From contig NC_003228.3 in NCBI RefSeq assembly GCF_000025985.1, positions 1,054,001-1,118,000 of the forward strand: a DNA stretch of 64,000 nucleotides, in the 5' to 3' direction. This stretch comes from Bacteroides fragilis NCTC 9343 (GTDB lineage: Bacteria; Bacteroidota; Bacteroidia; Bacteroidales; Bacteroidaceae). The translations under genes and the position numbers were made by a program. This document shows, piece by piece, positions 55,826 through 64,000 of this stretch. How positions within the stretch are numbered: position 1 is the first letter of the stretch; every line of letters starts with the position of its first letter. Under the pieces are notes generated by a model, which was not told the DNA's origin, searched no databases, and saw only the letters and a list, made by a program, of their open reading frames with translations.

Positions 55826-57850
55826 CTATTCCAATGCTTTACCGGCAGTCATCGGCCAGTAAGGATTCTGATACAACTGAGTTGTGTTGATATCTTCCGG
55901 ATTGGTAGCGGTCAAAGACATATCTTCTATGCCGATCGGATCCAGATAAAATGCTTTACGCCAAGTCAGACCGTCATACAATTCATTATTGATTGAGGTT
56001 CTGCGAAGTGGGCGTAAGTATTTGCTGTCGCTTTTGGGCGAAACGTTTGCATCAAGGGTACCATCGTCCTTAATGTCCTTGTGATCTTTATAAGCGGCAT
56101 CCCAGAAGTTGATACCTTCAATGATATAGGGTTTGGTCAGCAATTGATCCCAGGAACGCCATCTCTTCAGGTCGTCCCAGCGCATACCTTCACCGATGAA
56201 TTCACAACGGCGTTCGCGACGGATATTATAGAGGGTAACATCCACCATTTTGCTGCCCGAGTAAACGGCTAAGTCATTTTCTTTGCTCAAGTCGGTTGCT
56301 GCAATAGTCTTGGCATAATCGTCGTCAACACCGGCGCGTGTGCGGAGTGCTTTCCAATACTTTTGTGCCTTGGCATCCAGTGAACCGGTTTTCTCGTAGC
56401 AGGCTTCCATGTAATTGAGGTTAGCTTCTGCAGAACGGAAGACAACACAAGCATTGGTCCCCAGCAGTTCGTCACCCTTAGTCTGTGCGTAATCGTAAGT
56501 GTGAGCTTTACGTGGGCGGTATCCTGTAAGGTCTTGAGTCTGTTTCTGTTCGGAGATGATATTCGGAACTCCGAAAAGCAGTGTTGTGCCGGCTGCTGCT
56601 ACAGCCGGGTTTTTGGTATCACTGTGCAATACATCTTTTTCACCCCATACAAACAGTTGCAGACGTTCGTCGCGATTTTCTTTTTCATCCGAGATAGATA
56701 CATCACCGTGATATTCGTTGCCTGCAGCATAAATAGGCAAACCGCTTTTCATCAAGAAAGTAGTAATGAATCCGCGAGTCAATCCGGTACGGTCACCGTT
56801 CTGCAGACGTGCAGGCGCACAATGTGAAACATTTAATGATTTGTCATACTGTTTCCACAACAACACCTCGCTATAACCGGAAGCATCCGGTGTGCTGAAC
56901 ATTTCGTAATACGGGTTCCAATTATAGATTTGTCCATACTCCGGATTTAGCACGTGTGAGTTTTCGGTCAGCGTGCAGTGGTCGGCTACGGCTGCTGCTG
57001 CATTCATGGCTTCGGTCAGGAAGAAGTCTATCTCACCGTCAATGTTGAACGTTTTGCCGCTGTTGTAAGACATTTTAGCACCCGGCCAACTTTCATCTCC
57101 CGGCACACGTCCGGTTCCCCGATGATATTTCTCGAAAGTAGCTTCGAACAGGGCTACTCTTGATTTATAGAGTTGAGCCACCTGCTTGTTGATACGCTGG
57201 TTGTTTTGGAAACCCTGGTCGTGCATACGGTTGATAGCTTCATCCAAATCTTTCAGAATCTGGCGGGCTACTTCATTGCGCGGAGCACGTGTACTGTACT
57301 CCAGTAAAATCTCTTCCTGATCGGGGAGAACTTTATCTACGATAGGATAGTCGCCATATTTCACCAATGCTTTGTAGTAGGCCATGGCACGGAAGAAGTA
57401 AGCTTCGCCGATGTAGTGTTTCAGGTCCTCAACCGATCCTTGAATCGATCCTTCTTTTTCTTTGGGAAGTACTTGTTCAAGCAGGTAATTCCATGTACGG
57501 ATTCGGTTTAATGGAGCTTGAATCGATTTCCCGCTTCCTACCTGCCAGTTACCGGCAAAATAATCCAGGCTACTGTCGTCTGCCAACAGGTTGTCTGTGT
57601 TGGCATCGTTGCGTTGCATGCCTGAGTTCCAAGCCTGTTGGTGATATAGCTTATAATTTCTGGAGTCGTCCAGATAGTCGTTGTAGTAGTTATTGAGGTA
57701 GTTTGCTACCTGGTCTACTGTACTGAAGTACTTCTCAGGAGTTACCTGGCTGATAGGTGACCGGTCGAGAAAATCCTCGCACGAAGTTATCGCCAATCCG
57801 CCCATTGCTATCAATGAGCAGAAGTATATATGTTTTAATTTTAGTCTCAT
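55826..57850 (-). CDS. SusD-like outer-membrane lipoprotein (pair 5)
   Basis: The 674-residue SusD homologue has lipoprotein Cys24 in AITSC followed by EDFLDRSPISQVTPEKYF. It belongs to a longer SusD subgroup, with RVALFEATFEKYHRGTGRVPGD and NIRRERRCEFIGEGMRWDDLKRW segments also seen in the SusD at 62065. The C terminus ends with a LYQNPYWPMTAGKALE tail. It starts 16 nt after its SusC partner. Substrate unknown. Confidence 0.93.
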   Translation of the reverse strand: MRLKLKHIYFCSLIAMGGLAITSCEDFLDRSPISQVTPEKYFSTVDQVANYLNNYYNDYLDDSRNYKLYHQQAWNSGMQRNDANTDNLLADDSSLDYFAGNWQVGSGKSIQAPLNRIRTWNYLLEQVLPKEKEGSIQGSVEDLKHYIGEAYFFRAMAYYKALVKYGDYPIVDKVLPDQEEILLEYSTRAPRNEVARQILKDLDEAINRMHDQGFQNNQRINKQVAQLYKSRVALFEATFEKYHRGTGRVPGDESWPGAKMSYNSGKTFNIDGEIDFFLTEAMNAAAAVADHCTLTENSHVLNPEYGQIYNWNPYYEMFSTPDASGYSEVLLWKQYDKSLNVSHCAPARLQNGDRTGLTRGFITTFLMKSGLPIYAAGNEYHGDVSISDEKENRDERLQLFVWGEKDVLHSDTKNPAVAAAGTTLLFGVPNIISEQKQTQDLTGYRPRKAHTYDYAQTKGDELLGTNACVVFRSAEANLNYMEACYEKTGSLDAKAQKYWKALRTRAGVDDDYAKTIAATDLSKENDLAVYSGSKMVDVTLYNIRRERRCEFIGEGMRWDDLKRWRSWDQLLTKPYIIEGINFWDAAYKDHKDIKDDGTLDANVSPKSDSKYLRPLRRTSINNELYDGLTWRKAFYLDPIGIEDMSLTATNPEDINTTQLYQNPYWPMTAGKALE

Positions 57851-57865
57851 AGTTCATTCAATGAA

Positions 57866-60800
57866 TTAGAAGTTAACGTTTAAGCCGATTGAAATAGTTC
57901 TCTGCAACGGATATAATTTACCCGGTCCCCAGTCTCCACCCAGTGTTTCCGGGTCGAATATATCACTGATGCCTGAGATTGTCAGCAAGTTGTCTCCTGA
58001 TACATAAACACGTACCGATTCCATGGCGGCTTTCTTGGTCCATGCTTTGGGAAGAGTGTAACCTATTTGTGCATTCTTCAGGCGGCAGTAGGCTGCATTT
58101 TGCAAGTAACCGCTTTGCGTTTTTTGGTTTTTATTGCTGCTGAAGTATGGTTTCGGATAGTAGGCATTGGTGTTTGCTCCCAATGGGTCGCCTTCAGGAC
58201 GCCAATAGTCGAGGTGTTCCTTGAATACGCATGATTGCCACATACCTCCGTTGGCTCCCCAGAAATACGGACCGTCCAACATGTAATCCCTTTTCATCAC
58301 TCCCTGAATGAAGAGTGAGAAGTCGAGTCCTTTCCAGGAACCGTCCAATGTCAGACCGAAGTTGTAACGCGGAGTGCTGTTACCGATAATCTTTAAATCG
58401 CCATGGTCGTTTACTGTATTGGCACCGCTGTTCACACCGTCTTTTCCGTCAATATTGGCATACATGATATCACCGGCACCCCAGGCTGATCCCCAGTTCG
58501 GTTTTCCTCCGTTGGCTAAGTGCTTGTCCATCTCTTCTTGGGTTTGTGCAATTCCGATGGTTTTATATCCCCAAATCTCACCTATGGTTTTTCCTGTATA
58601 GTACTTTTCGCCCAAAGACAAGGTTTTATTCGGGTATTCCAATATTTTCTGCATATTGTCAGACATGACGAGGCGGACACCGTAATTGAACTGCTGAATG
58701 CGGTCTCTCCATGAAAGCTCTAATTCCCAACCATACGATTTCATATCGCAGTTGTTGATTTGTGGAGCGCTGGCACCCAATACGGAGGGCAGTGTAGGAG
58801 CCGGACCGATCATGTCGTATGTATAGCGGTTGTAGTAATCGAATGAACCTGTCAGACGGTTGTCAAACAATCCCCAGTCGATACCCACGTTCCATGATTC
58901 GATGGTTTCCCAGGTCATCAAACTGCTGACGATACCGGGCAGACCGGCTACATTCTGTTTTTTGCCGTTGATCAACCATCCCGAGGAAGCACTGCCTGTA
59001 GGCATGTTTTGGTAGAATGGATACCAAGCGTTCGTTTCACTGGTATTGTTATTACCGAGCTGTCCCCACGAACCTCTCAGTTTTAAAGTTCCTACCACTT
59101 GAGTCAGTGGTTCAAAGAATGCTTCGCGTGAGATGTTCCATCCTGCGGAGAATGATGGGAAAAGCCCCCAGCGTTTGTCACCGATAAATCGGGAAGAACC
59201 GTCGTAGCGAAGGTTGGCCTCAAGCATGTAGCGTTCTTTATAGTTATAATTTAAACGTCCGAAGAAACCGGCGATTGCTTTTTCACTGGCCCATGAACTG
59301 GCTTTTTTATTGTCTTGTGTCAATCCCAAAGACGGTACTTCAGGACTGATCAGATCTGTACCGAACCCAGTCAGCCCGCTTGGGCGGTAAAGCTCACCAT
59401 TGAAACCGACCATTATCTTAAAGTTGTGATCACCGAAGGTCTTGGCGAAGTCCGTATAAATATTGGTAGAAAAGTAGTCTTCACTTTCACGTGAGTCTTG
59501 TACTTCGGAATAACCGGCTGCATTATCGCCCCATCCTAATAAATAGGGTTGATTGTCGGCATCATAAGCGTAAATAGGAAGTACAGCCCATGATTGTTTG
59601 CGTGTATAGGTACGCATACTACCTTCTGCTACGATACGCCAGTCTTTTATGGGCTCGAAGATGGCCTGCAATTGTTGGGTATACCAGTTTTTCTGGCTGG
59701 TTTGTTTACCACCGTCTTCCATTTCGATTATTTCCATTTTCTGCTGATAATGTCCGTTCGGATCTCTTACCGGACAAGTCGGCCAACGGCGGGCGATATT
59801 ATGGAAGAACAGACCGGTCATGTAAGTCGGACGGTCGTAATCTTCGCGTGTCCACTTGCTGGTGTAGTTCAAAGTAACCCAGTCGGTTAACTTTGCAGAA
59901 ATTTTGGCGTTCATGGTGTAACGGTTGAACTGATCTTCACCGTGTCTTAGCAGACCTTTCTGGTCAAGAAAACTGCCACTGATCATATAAGTGAGTTTGT
60001 CTGTACCGCCGCTGATATTCAGATTGTGCTCTGTTGAGGGTACCCAATTTTTATAGAACTCTTTAAACCAGTCTGTGTTGGCGAAGGAACCTGTATAGTT
60101 TTGCCATTTTCCGTCATTACCGGCCTTCGCTCCATAGTATTCAGGAGTGTTCGGGTCGGTGTATTTCCCTGTCTGATAGTTTTTAATACGTTCCAAGGCC
60201 GCTTCGTCAAACACCAAACCTCCTCCATCGTTTGTGTTGGCACGGTTGAAGTATTGTGCGAAGGTATAAGAATCCACCATTTCCGGAATCTGAATTGCAT
60301 CGGAGAAACGTACGTTACCCGAGTAATTCACACGAGTCTTACCGGACTTACCGCTCTTGGTTGTAATCATGATTACACCGAAAGAAGCACGTGCACCGTA
60401 GATAGAAGAAGAGGCGGCATCTTTTAATACTGAAATGTTTTCGATGTCATTCGGGTTCACTGTGTTCATGTCACCTTCGATGCCGTCGATTAATACCAAC
60501 GGGCTTCCGCTCGAACCTTCGCCGATGGTACCGGCACCGCGGATATTGATACTGAGACTACTGTCCAGTGCGCCACCGCTATTACCTACTGACATATTCA
60601 ATCCCGGAACCACACCTTGAAGGGCTTGTGATACGTTTTGTACCGGACGAGATTCGATTACTTTTGAGTCCACCATGCTGACAGAACCGGTTACATTCAC
60701 CTTTTTCTGTGAGCCGTAACCTACTACTACGACTTCGTCCAACTGTTGAGAATCCTCTTTCAACGTCACACTGATAGGCTCGCTACTTGCTTTCACCGTA

Positions 60801-61135
60801 ACGGTTTTGTATCCGATAAATGAAATTTGGATGGCGCCTCCTAGAGGGGCTTCGACCGAGAATTTTCCTTCCAGGTCGGTAATGGTACCTGTGTTGTTTG
60901 CGAGAACTTTTACGGCTACACCGATCATCGGTTCTCCGGTTTCATCTACTACAGTACCTTTTACTTTTACTTTAGCTTGTTGTACAGCTTCAATCGCGTG
61001 TTCTTCGTTAGTATCAGCCGTGGCTTGCTGAGGTGTTGCACACCAAAGCATGATAGAAGCGGCAATTGCCATTTTTAGGCGACTTGTTTCCCGAAGTCGT
61101 ATCAGGCTTGGAAACAGGTTGGTTTTTTCTTTCAT
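57866..61135 (-). CDS. SusC-like TonB-dependent receptor without STN domain (pair 5)
   Basis: The 1089-residue protein has a signal peptide (about 1-40, ending QQATA), a carboxypeptidase-regulatory-like domain (about 55-127), DEVVVVGYG (133-141), a plug and a barrel ending NVNF. There is no STN domain, so it should not signal through an anti-sigma factor. Such pairs are usually controlled by hybrid two-component systems or other regulators. Upstream lies a 401-bp segment bounded by inverted repeats, so promoter inversion probably controls it. Confidence 0.95.
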   Translation of the reverse strand: MKEKTNLFPSLIRLRETSRLKMAIAASIMLWCATPQQATADTNEEHAIEAVQQAKVKVKGTVVDETGEPMIGVAVKVLANNTGTITDLEGKFSVEAPLGGAIQISFIGYKTVTVKASSEPISVTLKEDSQQLDEVVVVGYGSQKKVNVTGSVSMVDSKVIESRPVQNVSQALQGVVPGLNMSVGNSGGALDSSLSINIRGAGTIGEGSSGSPLVLIDGIEGDMNTVNPNDIENISVLKDAASSSIYGARASFGVIMITTKSGKSGKTRVNYSGNVRFSDAIQIPEMVDSYTFAQYFNRANTNDGGGLVFDEAALERIKNYQTGKYTDPNTPEYYGAKAGNDGKWQNYTGSFANTDWFKEFYKNWVPSTEHNLNISGGTDKLTYMISGSFLDQKGLLRHGEDQFNRYTMNAKISAKLTDWVTLNYTSKWTREDYDRPTYMTGLFFHNIARRWPTCPVRDPNGHYQQKMEIIEMEDGGKQTSQKNWYTQQLQAIFEPIKDWRIVAEGSMRTYTRKQSWAVLPIYAYDADNQPYLLGWGDNAAGYSEVQDSRESEDYFSTNIYTDFAKTFGDHNFKIMVGFNGELYRPSGLTGFGTDLISPEVPSLGLTQDNKKASSWASEKAIAGFFGRLNYNYKERYMLEANLRYDGSSRFIGDKRWGLFPSFSAGWNISREAFFEPLTQVVGTLKLRGSWGQLGNNNTSETNAWYPFYQNMPTGSASSGWLINGKKQNVAGLPGIVSSLMTWETIESWNVGIDWGLFDNRLTGSFDYYNRYTYDMIGPAPTLPSVLGASAPQINNCDMKSYGWELELSWRDRIQQFNYGVRLVMSDNMQKILEYPNKTLSLGEKYYTGKTIGEIWGYKTIGIAQTQEEMDKHLANGGKPNWGSAWGAGDIMYANIDGKDGVNSGANTVNDHGDLKIIGNSTPRYNFGLTLDGSWKGLDFSLFIQGVMKRDYMLDGPYFWGANGGMWQSCVFKEHLDYWRPEGDPLGANTNAYYPKPYFSSNKNQKTQSGYLQNAAYCRLKNAQIGYTLPKAWTKKAAMESVRVYVSGDNLLTISGISDIFDPETLGGDWGPGKLYPLQRTISIGLNVNF

Positions 61136-61402
61136 ACACTAAATTGTTCGGTTAAACATAAATTTGAATAGTTTGTTTTTTGAGATTTTTCCGGTAAAGA
61201 TTTATCTTGCCGGAAGTGATGTTTAAGTGTCTTTTTTGTTTCTACTCCATAAGCTTGTCTGATTAGGGTTATCTTATAATATCGTTTTTGTCTTGTCTGA
61301 GATGTGCTGATGGTACGGAGTTATGACTATTATAAAGTACTCCAGGTACTTATTTTTGAGTAGATATATGAGAATAGCTATATAAGGGGAAAAGAGAGAT
61401 AA

Positions 61403-61425
61403 AGGTAGTAATGCTTTTACTACCT
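61403..61425. other. hairpin inside the inverton
   Basis: A perfect 9-bp stem AGGTAGTAA / TTACTACCT with a 5-nt loop. It is AT-rich and lacks a T-run, so it may be an operator or RNA structure rather than a terminator. Confidence 0.5.
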
Positions 61426-61621
61426 ACCCTTTATGTAGGAAATATGTGTATCAGATCTCCCCCTTATATTGTATGTTTATGACTGGAAATGGCCTTTTGT
61501 GTTCTACTTGAAGTCTACTTGGATTTAACGAAAAGACAAGAATAGCTATGGATGATGGAACATATTTTAGTATTTATGCAAAAAAAATCACTTAATTTTA
61601 TGGTTTATTAAAATGAATGTT

Positions 61622-61629
61622 TACCTTTG
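61622..61629 (+). promoter_or_regulatory. promoter -7 element inside the inverton, facing right
   Basis: TACCTTTG fully matches TAnnTTTG, and TATG at 61599-61602 is a 3-of-4 match to the -33 at the preferred 19-nt spacing. In this orientation the transcript would run toward the 3' end of SusD 6, antisense to it. Inversion would point it at SusC 5. Confidence 0.6.
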
Positions 61630-61935
61630 CCGTAAGTATAGCTGATGAATTATGACTATACTGCTTAAGTTAACTTAATATTAGTAAATAAAAAGTTGCT
61701 TTGATTATTTCAGAATAAGTACCTGGAGAACTTTGCCTTTTTATATATTTCCCTATAACATCATTTCTCCCATTTTCTTATTATACCTACGTTGCCGATT
61801 GGCTTGATAATTGGTGATGTTTTCGTCTTGATTGACTTTAAGATATCGATAAGTGTCTACTGCAAAGGCATGTATACCGGAAAAGAATGAAAGGGCAAGA
61901 CTTTCCATATCATTTCAATAGCGATAATGAACGCA

Positions 61936-61966
61936 AAAAAAAGGTATCCTCACGGACACCCTTTTT
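61936..61966 (-). terminator. hairpin terminator after SusD 6
   Basis: A/T outer arms and an inner stem GGT-x-TCC / GGA-x-ACC around TCAC, about 100 nt past the SusD 6 stop, with a T-run on the minus strand. Related in sequence to the hairpin after SusD 5. Confidence 0.7.
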
Positions 61967-62046
61967 CAATTTTCCTTTTTTAAACCTTATGTAGTTGCTA
62001 TAAATCTCTTACCACAACCTCCTTATTATTATACTAAAAATCAATA
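61945..62046 (-). repeat. repeated 3' untranslated region, copy 2
   Basis: Counterpart of 55681-55778 in the same orientation, with CCTTTTTTAAACCTTATGTA, GCTATAAATCTCTTACCAC and TATACTAAAAATCAATA shared. Confidence 0.85.
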
Positions 62047-62064
62047 TTTATATATTTGATATAA

Positions 62065-64000
62065 TTATTCTATAGCTGCTGTGTTTCTTTCTTCAGGCCA
62101 GTATGGGTTCTGATAGATAACCGATGAAGCTATTTCGCCTGACGGTGATAATAATTCGATCTGTCGGATAGGTATGGGATAGAGATAATGCGCTTTAGCC
62201 CAAGTATAACCGTCATAGATTTCATTATTCTTTTGTACAACAGAATAAGGACGTAAATAGTTGGATAATTTTCTGGATGAAACATTTGCCATAGCGTTGT
62301 CCGGGCCTTCGATATATTCGAACTTGGCATCTTCTCCTTCATAACGTTTGTAAGCGTCACTTCCCCAGAAGTTAAATCCTTCGGGAATAAATCGTTCGAC
62401 CAACAGTCTGTCTAATGATCTCCAACGAATCAGGTCATCCATACGCATGCCTTCGCCAATGAATTCGCAACGACGTTCGCGGCGGATATTGAAAAGTGTC
62501 ACATCGATCATTTCATTCTCGCCTTTGTATTTAGCCAAATCATTTTCTTTGCTCAAGTCTGTTGCGGCAATGGTTTTAGTGAAGTCTGGATCAACTCCTG
62601 CACGTATGCGTACAGCTCTCCAATATTCGGCAGCTTTTCCCGTAACATTCCCGTTATTCTTCATGCAGGCAGCTTCCATATAGTTTAGATAAGCTTCTAC
62701 TGCACGGAAAATCACACAACCGGTTGTAGACTGAGCCTGTCCCGAAACATATTGTTTCTGGTCGTAAGAGAGACATTTACGAATACGATATCCTGTTAAG
62801 TCTTTGATTTCCGATTCGGCTACGATTATATTGGGGTAATTTGCGTCCTGATATGTTTTCATGGCATTGGTTGTAGCGTTGGATACGGCCGGTATCATAT
62901 CTTCCTCACCAAATAAGAAGAGTTGCAGACGTTCGTCGCGGTTGGCTTTTTCATCCATTACCCGTTCGTCACCTTTAAAAGGATATGCGGCTGTGGCTGC
63001 ATACCAAGGCATACCGTCTTTCATCAGGAAAGATTGTACATAGTTGTGCAACATACCGTTGTTGCCTCCCGAAGCTACATAAGCTGTAGCGCCGTGTGCG
63101 ATGGTAAAGTCGCCGGAGTAATAATCACGCCAGAAGAGCACTTCTTCAAATCCACTCATGTCTTCGGCTGAAAACATATCGAAATAATCATTCCATCCCG
63201 AAATGTCGTTGTCATTTGCCGGATTGAACACACCGCTGTTAGGTGTCAGCTTAATGACATCGGCTACTTGTTCTGCTGCGGACATCGCCTGGTCCAGAAA
63301 GAAGTTTATTTCGGTATTGGCATCATACTTATAATCAGGATGCACTCGCTTACCCGGCCAGTTGGCATCACCCGGTACACGTCCCGTACCCTGATGATAT
63401 TTCTCGAAAGTAGCTTCGTAGAGTGCTACACGTGATTTGATTAACAAAGCACATTGCTTGTTCAAGCGGTTGTTGCCGGCAAAACCATGGTCGTGCATGT
63501 ACTCGGCGGCCTTGTCAAGATCTTCAAGAATGAAACGCGCCACCTTGTTACGTGGTTGTCGTACACCTTTTTCTATCAATATTTCCGCATTATCCGGTAA
63601 TACTTCTGTGATAATCGGATAGTCTCCATACATCCTCAGCTTCTGGAAATATTTCCAGGCACGGATAAAGTACATTTCACCGATATAATGCTTCACATCG
63701 TCAGCGTTACCTGATATCTCTCCTGCCTCATATTTGGGGAGTACTTTTTCAAAGAAGTAATTGCAATAACGAAAAAAGGAGAAGTCCCAGTTGTCATTGG
63801 CTGCTTCTGTCTTCCAAACATCCTTGGTGTAGTAATTCTGGAGTCCGCTACCGCTGCTGCCGCCTGAAACCATATTGTCGGTAGCACCGTCATTGTTTAC
63901 AGTACCCGCACTAAATCCGCTATGAGTAGAGAACAGATTCTGATATTTTGAAATACTATAAGCTGCCAAGTGATCTGCATTCTGGAAATACGATTCCGGT
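62065..64000 (-). CDS. SusD-like outer-membrane lipoprotein (pair 6), 5' end outside window
   Basis: The frame is open to the last base of the window: ESYFQNADHLAAYSIS precedes any usable start, so the signal peptide and first residues lie beyond 64000. About 645 residues are visible. It is closely related to SusD 5 (RVALYEATFEKYHQGTGRVPGD, NIRRERRCEFIGEGMRMDDLIRW, VIYQNPYWPEE). Its SusC partner should lie just outside the window. The two pairs probably arose by duplication. Confidence 0.92.
   Translation of the reverse strand, partial: PESYFQNADHLAAYSISKYQNLFSTHSGFSAGTVNNDGATDNMVSGGSSGSGLQNYYTKDVWKTEAANDNWDFSFFRYCNYFFEKVLPKYEAGEISGNADDVKHYIGEMYFIRAWKYFQKLRMYGDYPIITEVLPDNAEILIEKGVRQPRNKVARFILEDLDKAAEYMHDHGFAGNNRLNKQCALLIKSRVALYEATFEKYHQGTGRVPGDANWPGKRVHPDYKYDANTEINFFLDQAMSAAEQVADVIKLTPNSGVFNPANDNDISGWNDYFDMFSAEDMSGFEEVLFWRDYYSGDFTIAHGATAYVASGGNNGMLHNYVQSFLMKDGMPWYAATAAYPFKGDERVMDEKANRDERLQLFLFGEEDMIPAVSNATTNAMKTYQDANYPNIIVAESEIKDLTGYRIRKCLSYDQKQYVSGQAQSTTGCVIFRAVEAYLNYMEAACMKNNGNVTGKAAEYWRAVRIRAGVDPDFTKTIAATDLSKENDLAKYKGENEMIDVTLFNIRRERRCEFIGEGMRMDDLIRWRSLDRLLVERFIPEGFNFWGSDAYKRYEGEDAKFEYIEGPDNAMANVSSRKLSNYLRPYSVVQKNNEIYDGYTWAKAHYLYPIPIRQIELLSPSGEIASSVIYQNPYWPEERNTAAIE

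Larger units (their letters stand above)
61334..61734. promoter_or_regulatory. candidate invertible promoter segment (inverton) upstream of SusC 5
   Basis: The two 21-bp ends (61334-61354 and 61714-61734) are inverted copies with one mismatch, sharing AATAAGTACCTGGAG and ACTTT. Each end is itself a near-palindrome, AAGTAC or AAGTTC on one side and GTACTT on the other around TCCAG, and fits AGTYYYN4GDACT fully (right end) or with one mismatch (left end). Inside, the only full -7 match, TACCTTTG (61622-61629, with TATG 19 nt upstream), points right, away from SusC 5. A 9-bp hairpin at 61403-61425 is also inside. The left end is 199 bp from the SusC 5 start. Confidence 0.8.

Overview
The window is chromosomal DNA of a gut Bacteroides, most like the thetaiotaomicron/ovatus group. 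The evidence is six SusC/SusD-type outer-membrane glycan uptake proteins or pairs, lipoprotein signal peptides, promoters of the Bacteroides type (TTTG, about 19 nt, then TAnnTTTG), and a housekeeping block (ribH, recF, gapA, mscL, guaA) with a GH109 gene beside it, an order I associate with B. thetaiotaomicron.

Layout. (1) 1-7.9 kb, minus strand: a small sugar module of an MFS sugar porter, a cytoplasmic DUF5107/TPR protein, a periplasmic GH2 enzyme and the start of a GH95-like lipoprotein, with a divergent AraC-type regulator at 8.06-8.96 kb. It has no SusC/SusD pair. (2) 9.1-14.8 kb, minus: a GH3 glycosidase with a PA14 insert, then a TolB-like propeller lipoprotein with a CxxCH motif paired with a DUF6057 membrane protein. 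(3) 14.9-38.8 kb: four SusC/SusD pairs around a single ECF sigma/FecR anti-sigma pair. Three pairs lie on the minus strand to the left and one on the plus strand directly after the anti-sigma gene. (4) 39.4-42.5 kb: an unrecognised lipoprotein and a GH109-type enzyme. (5) 42.6-55.2 kb: tRNA-Gly, tRNA-Tyr, ribH, a TPR membrane protein, recF, DUF721, a PHP hydrolase, 5-FTHF cyclo-ligase, an S41 protease, dCMP deaminase, a DUF4847 lipoprotein, an M3 peptidase, gapA, mscL and guaA. (6) 55.8-64 kb, minus: a second SusC/SusD pair without an STN domain, then the 3' part of another SusD running off the window.

The most striking content is site-specific inversion machinery. Between the anti-sigma gene and the fourth SusC (33290-33415) lie three tandem sites of the form AAGTTC-N5-GAACTT. 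Each has a different 5-bp spacer, and each is matched in inverted orientation, with identical flank, by one site upstream of one of the three left-hand SusC genes. This is the expected structure of a four-way SusC/SusD shufflon that places one pair at a time behind the sigma/anti-sigma operon. The fit to the consensus I recall for the B. fragilis tyrosine recombinase Tsr0667 (AGTYYYN4GDACT) is good. A separate 401-bp inverton with the same type of repeat ends lies upstream of the SusC at 57.9-61.1 kb. Its one good promoter points away from that gene, so it looks OFF in this assembly. No recombinase gene lies in the window, so the enzyme must act from elsewhere.
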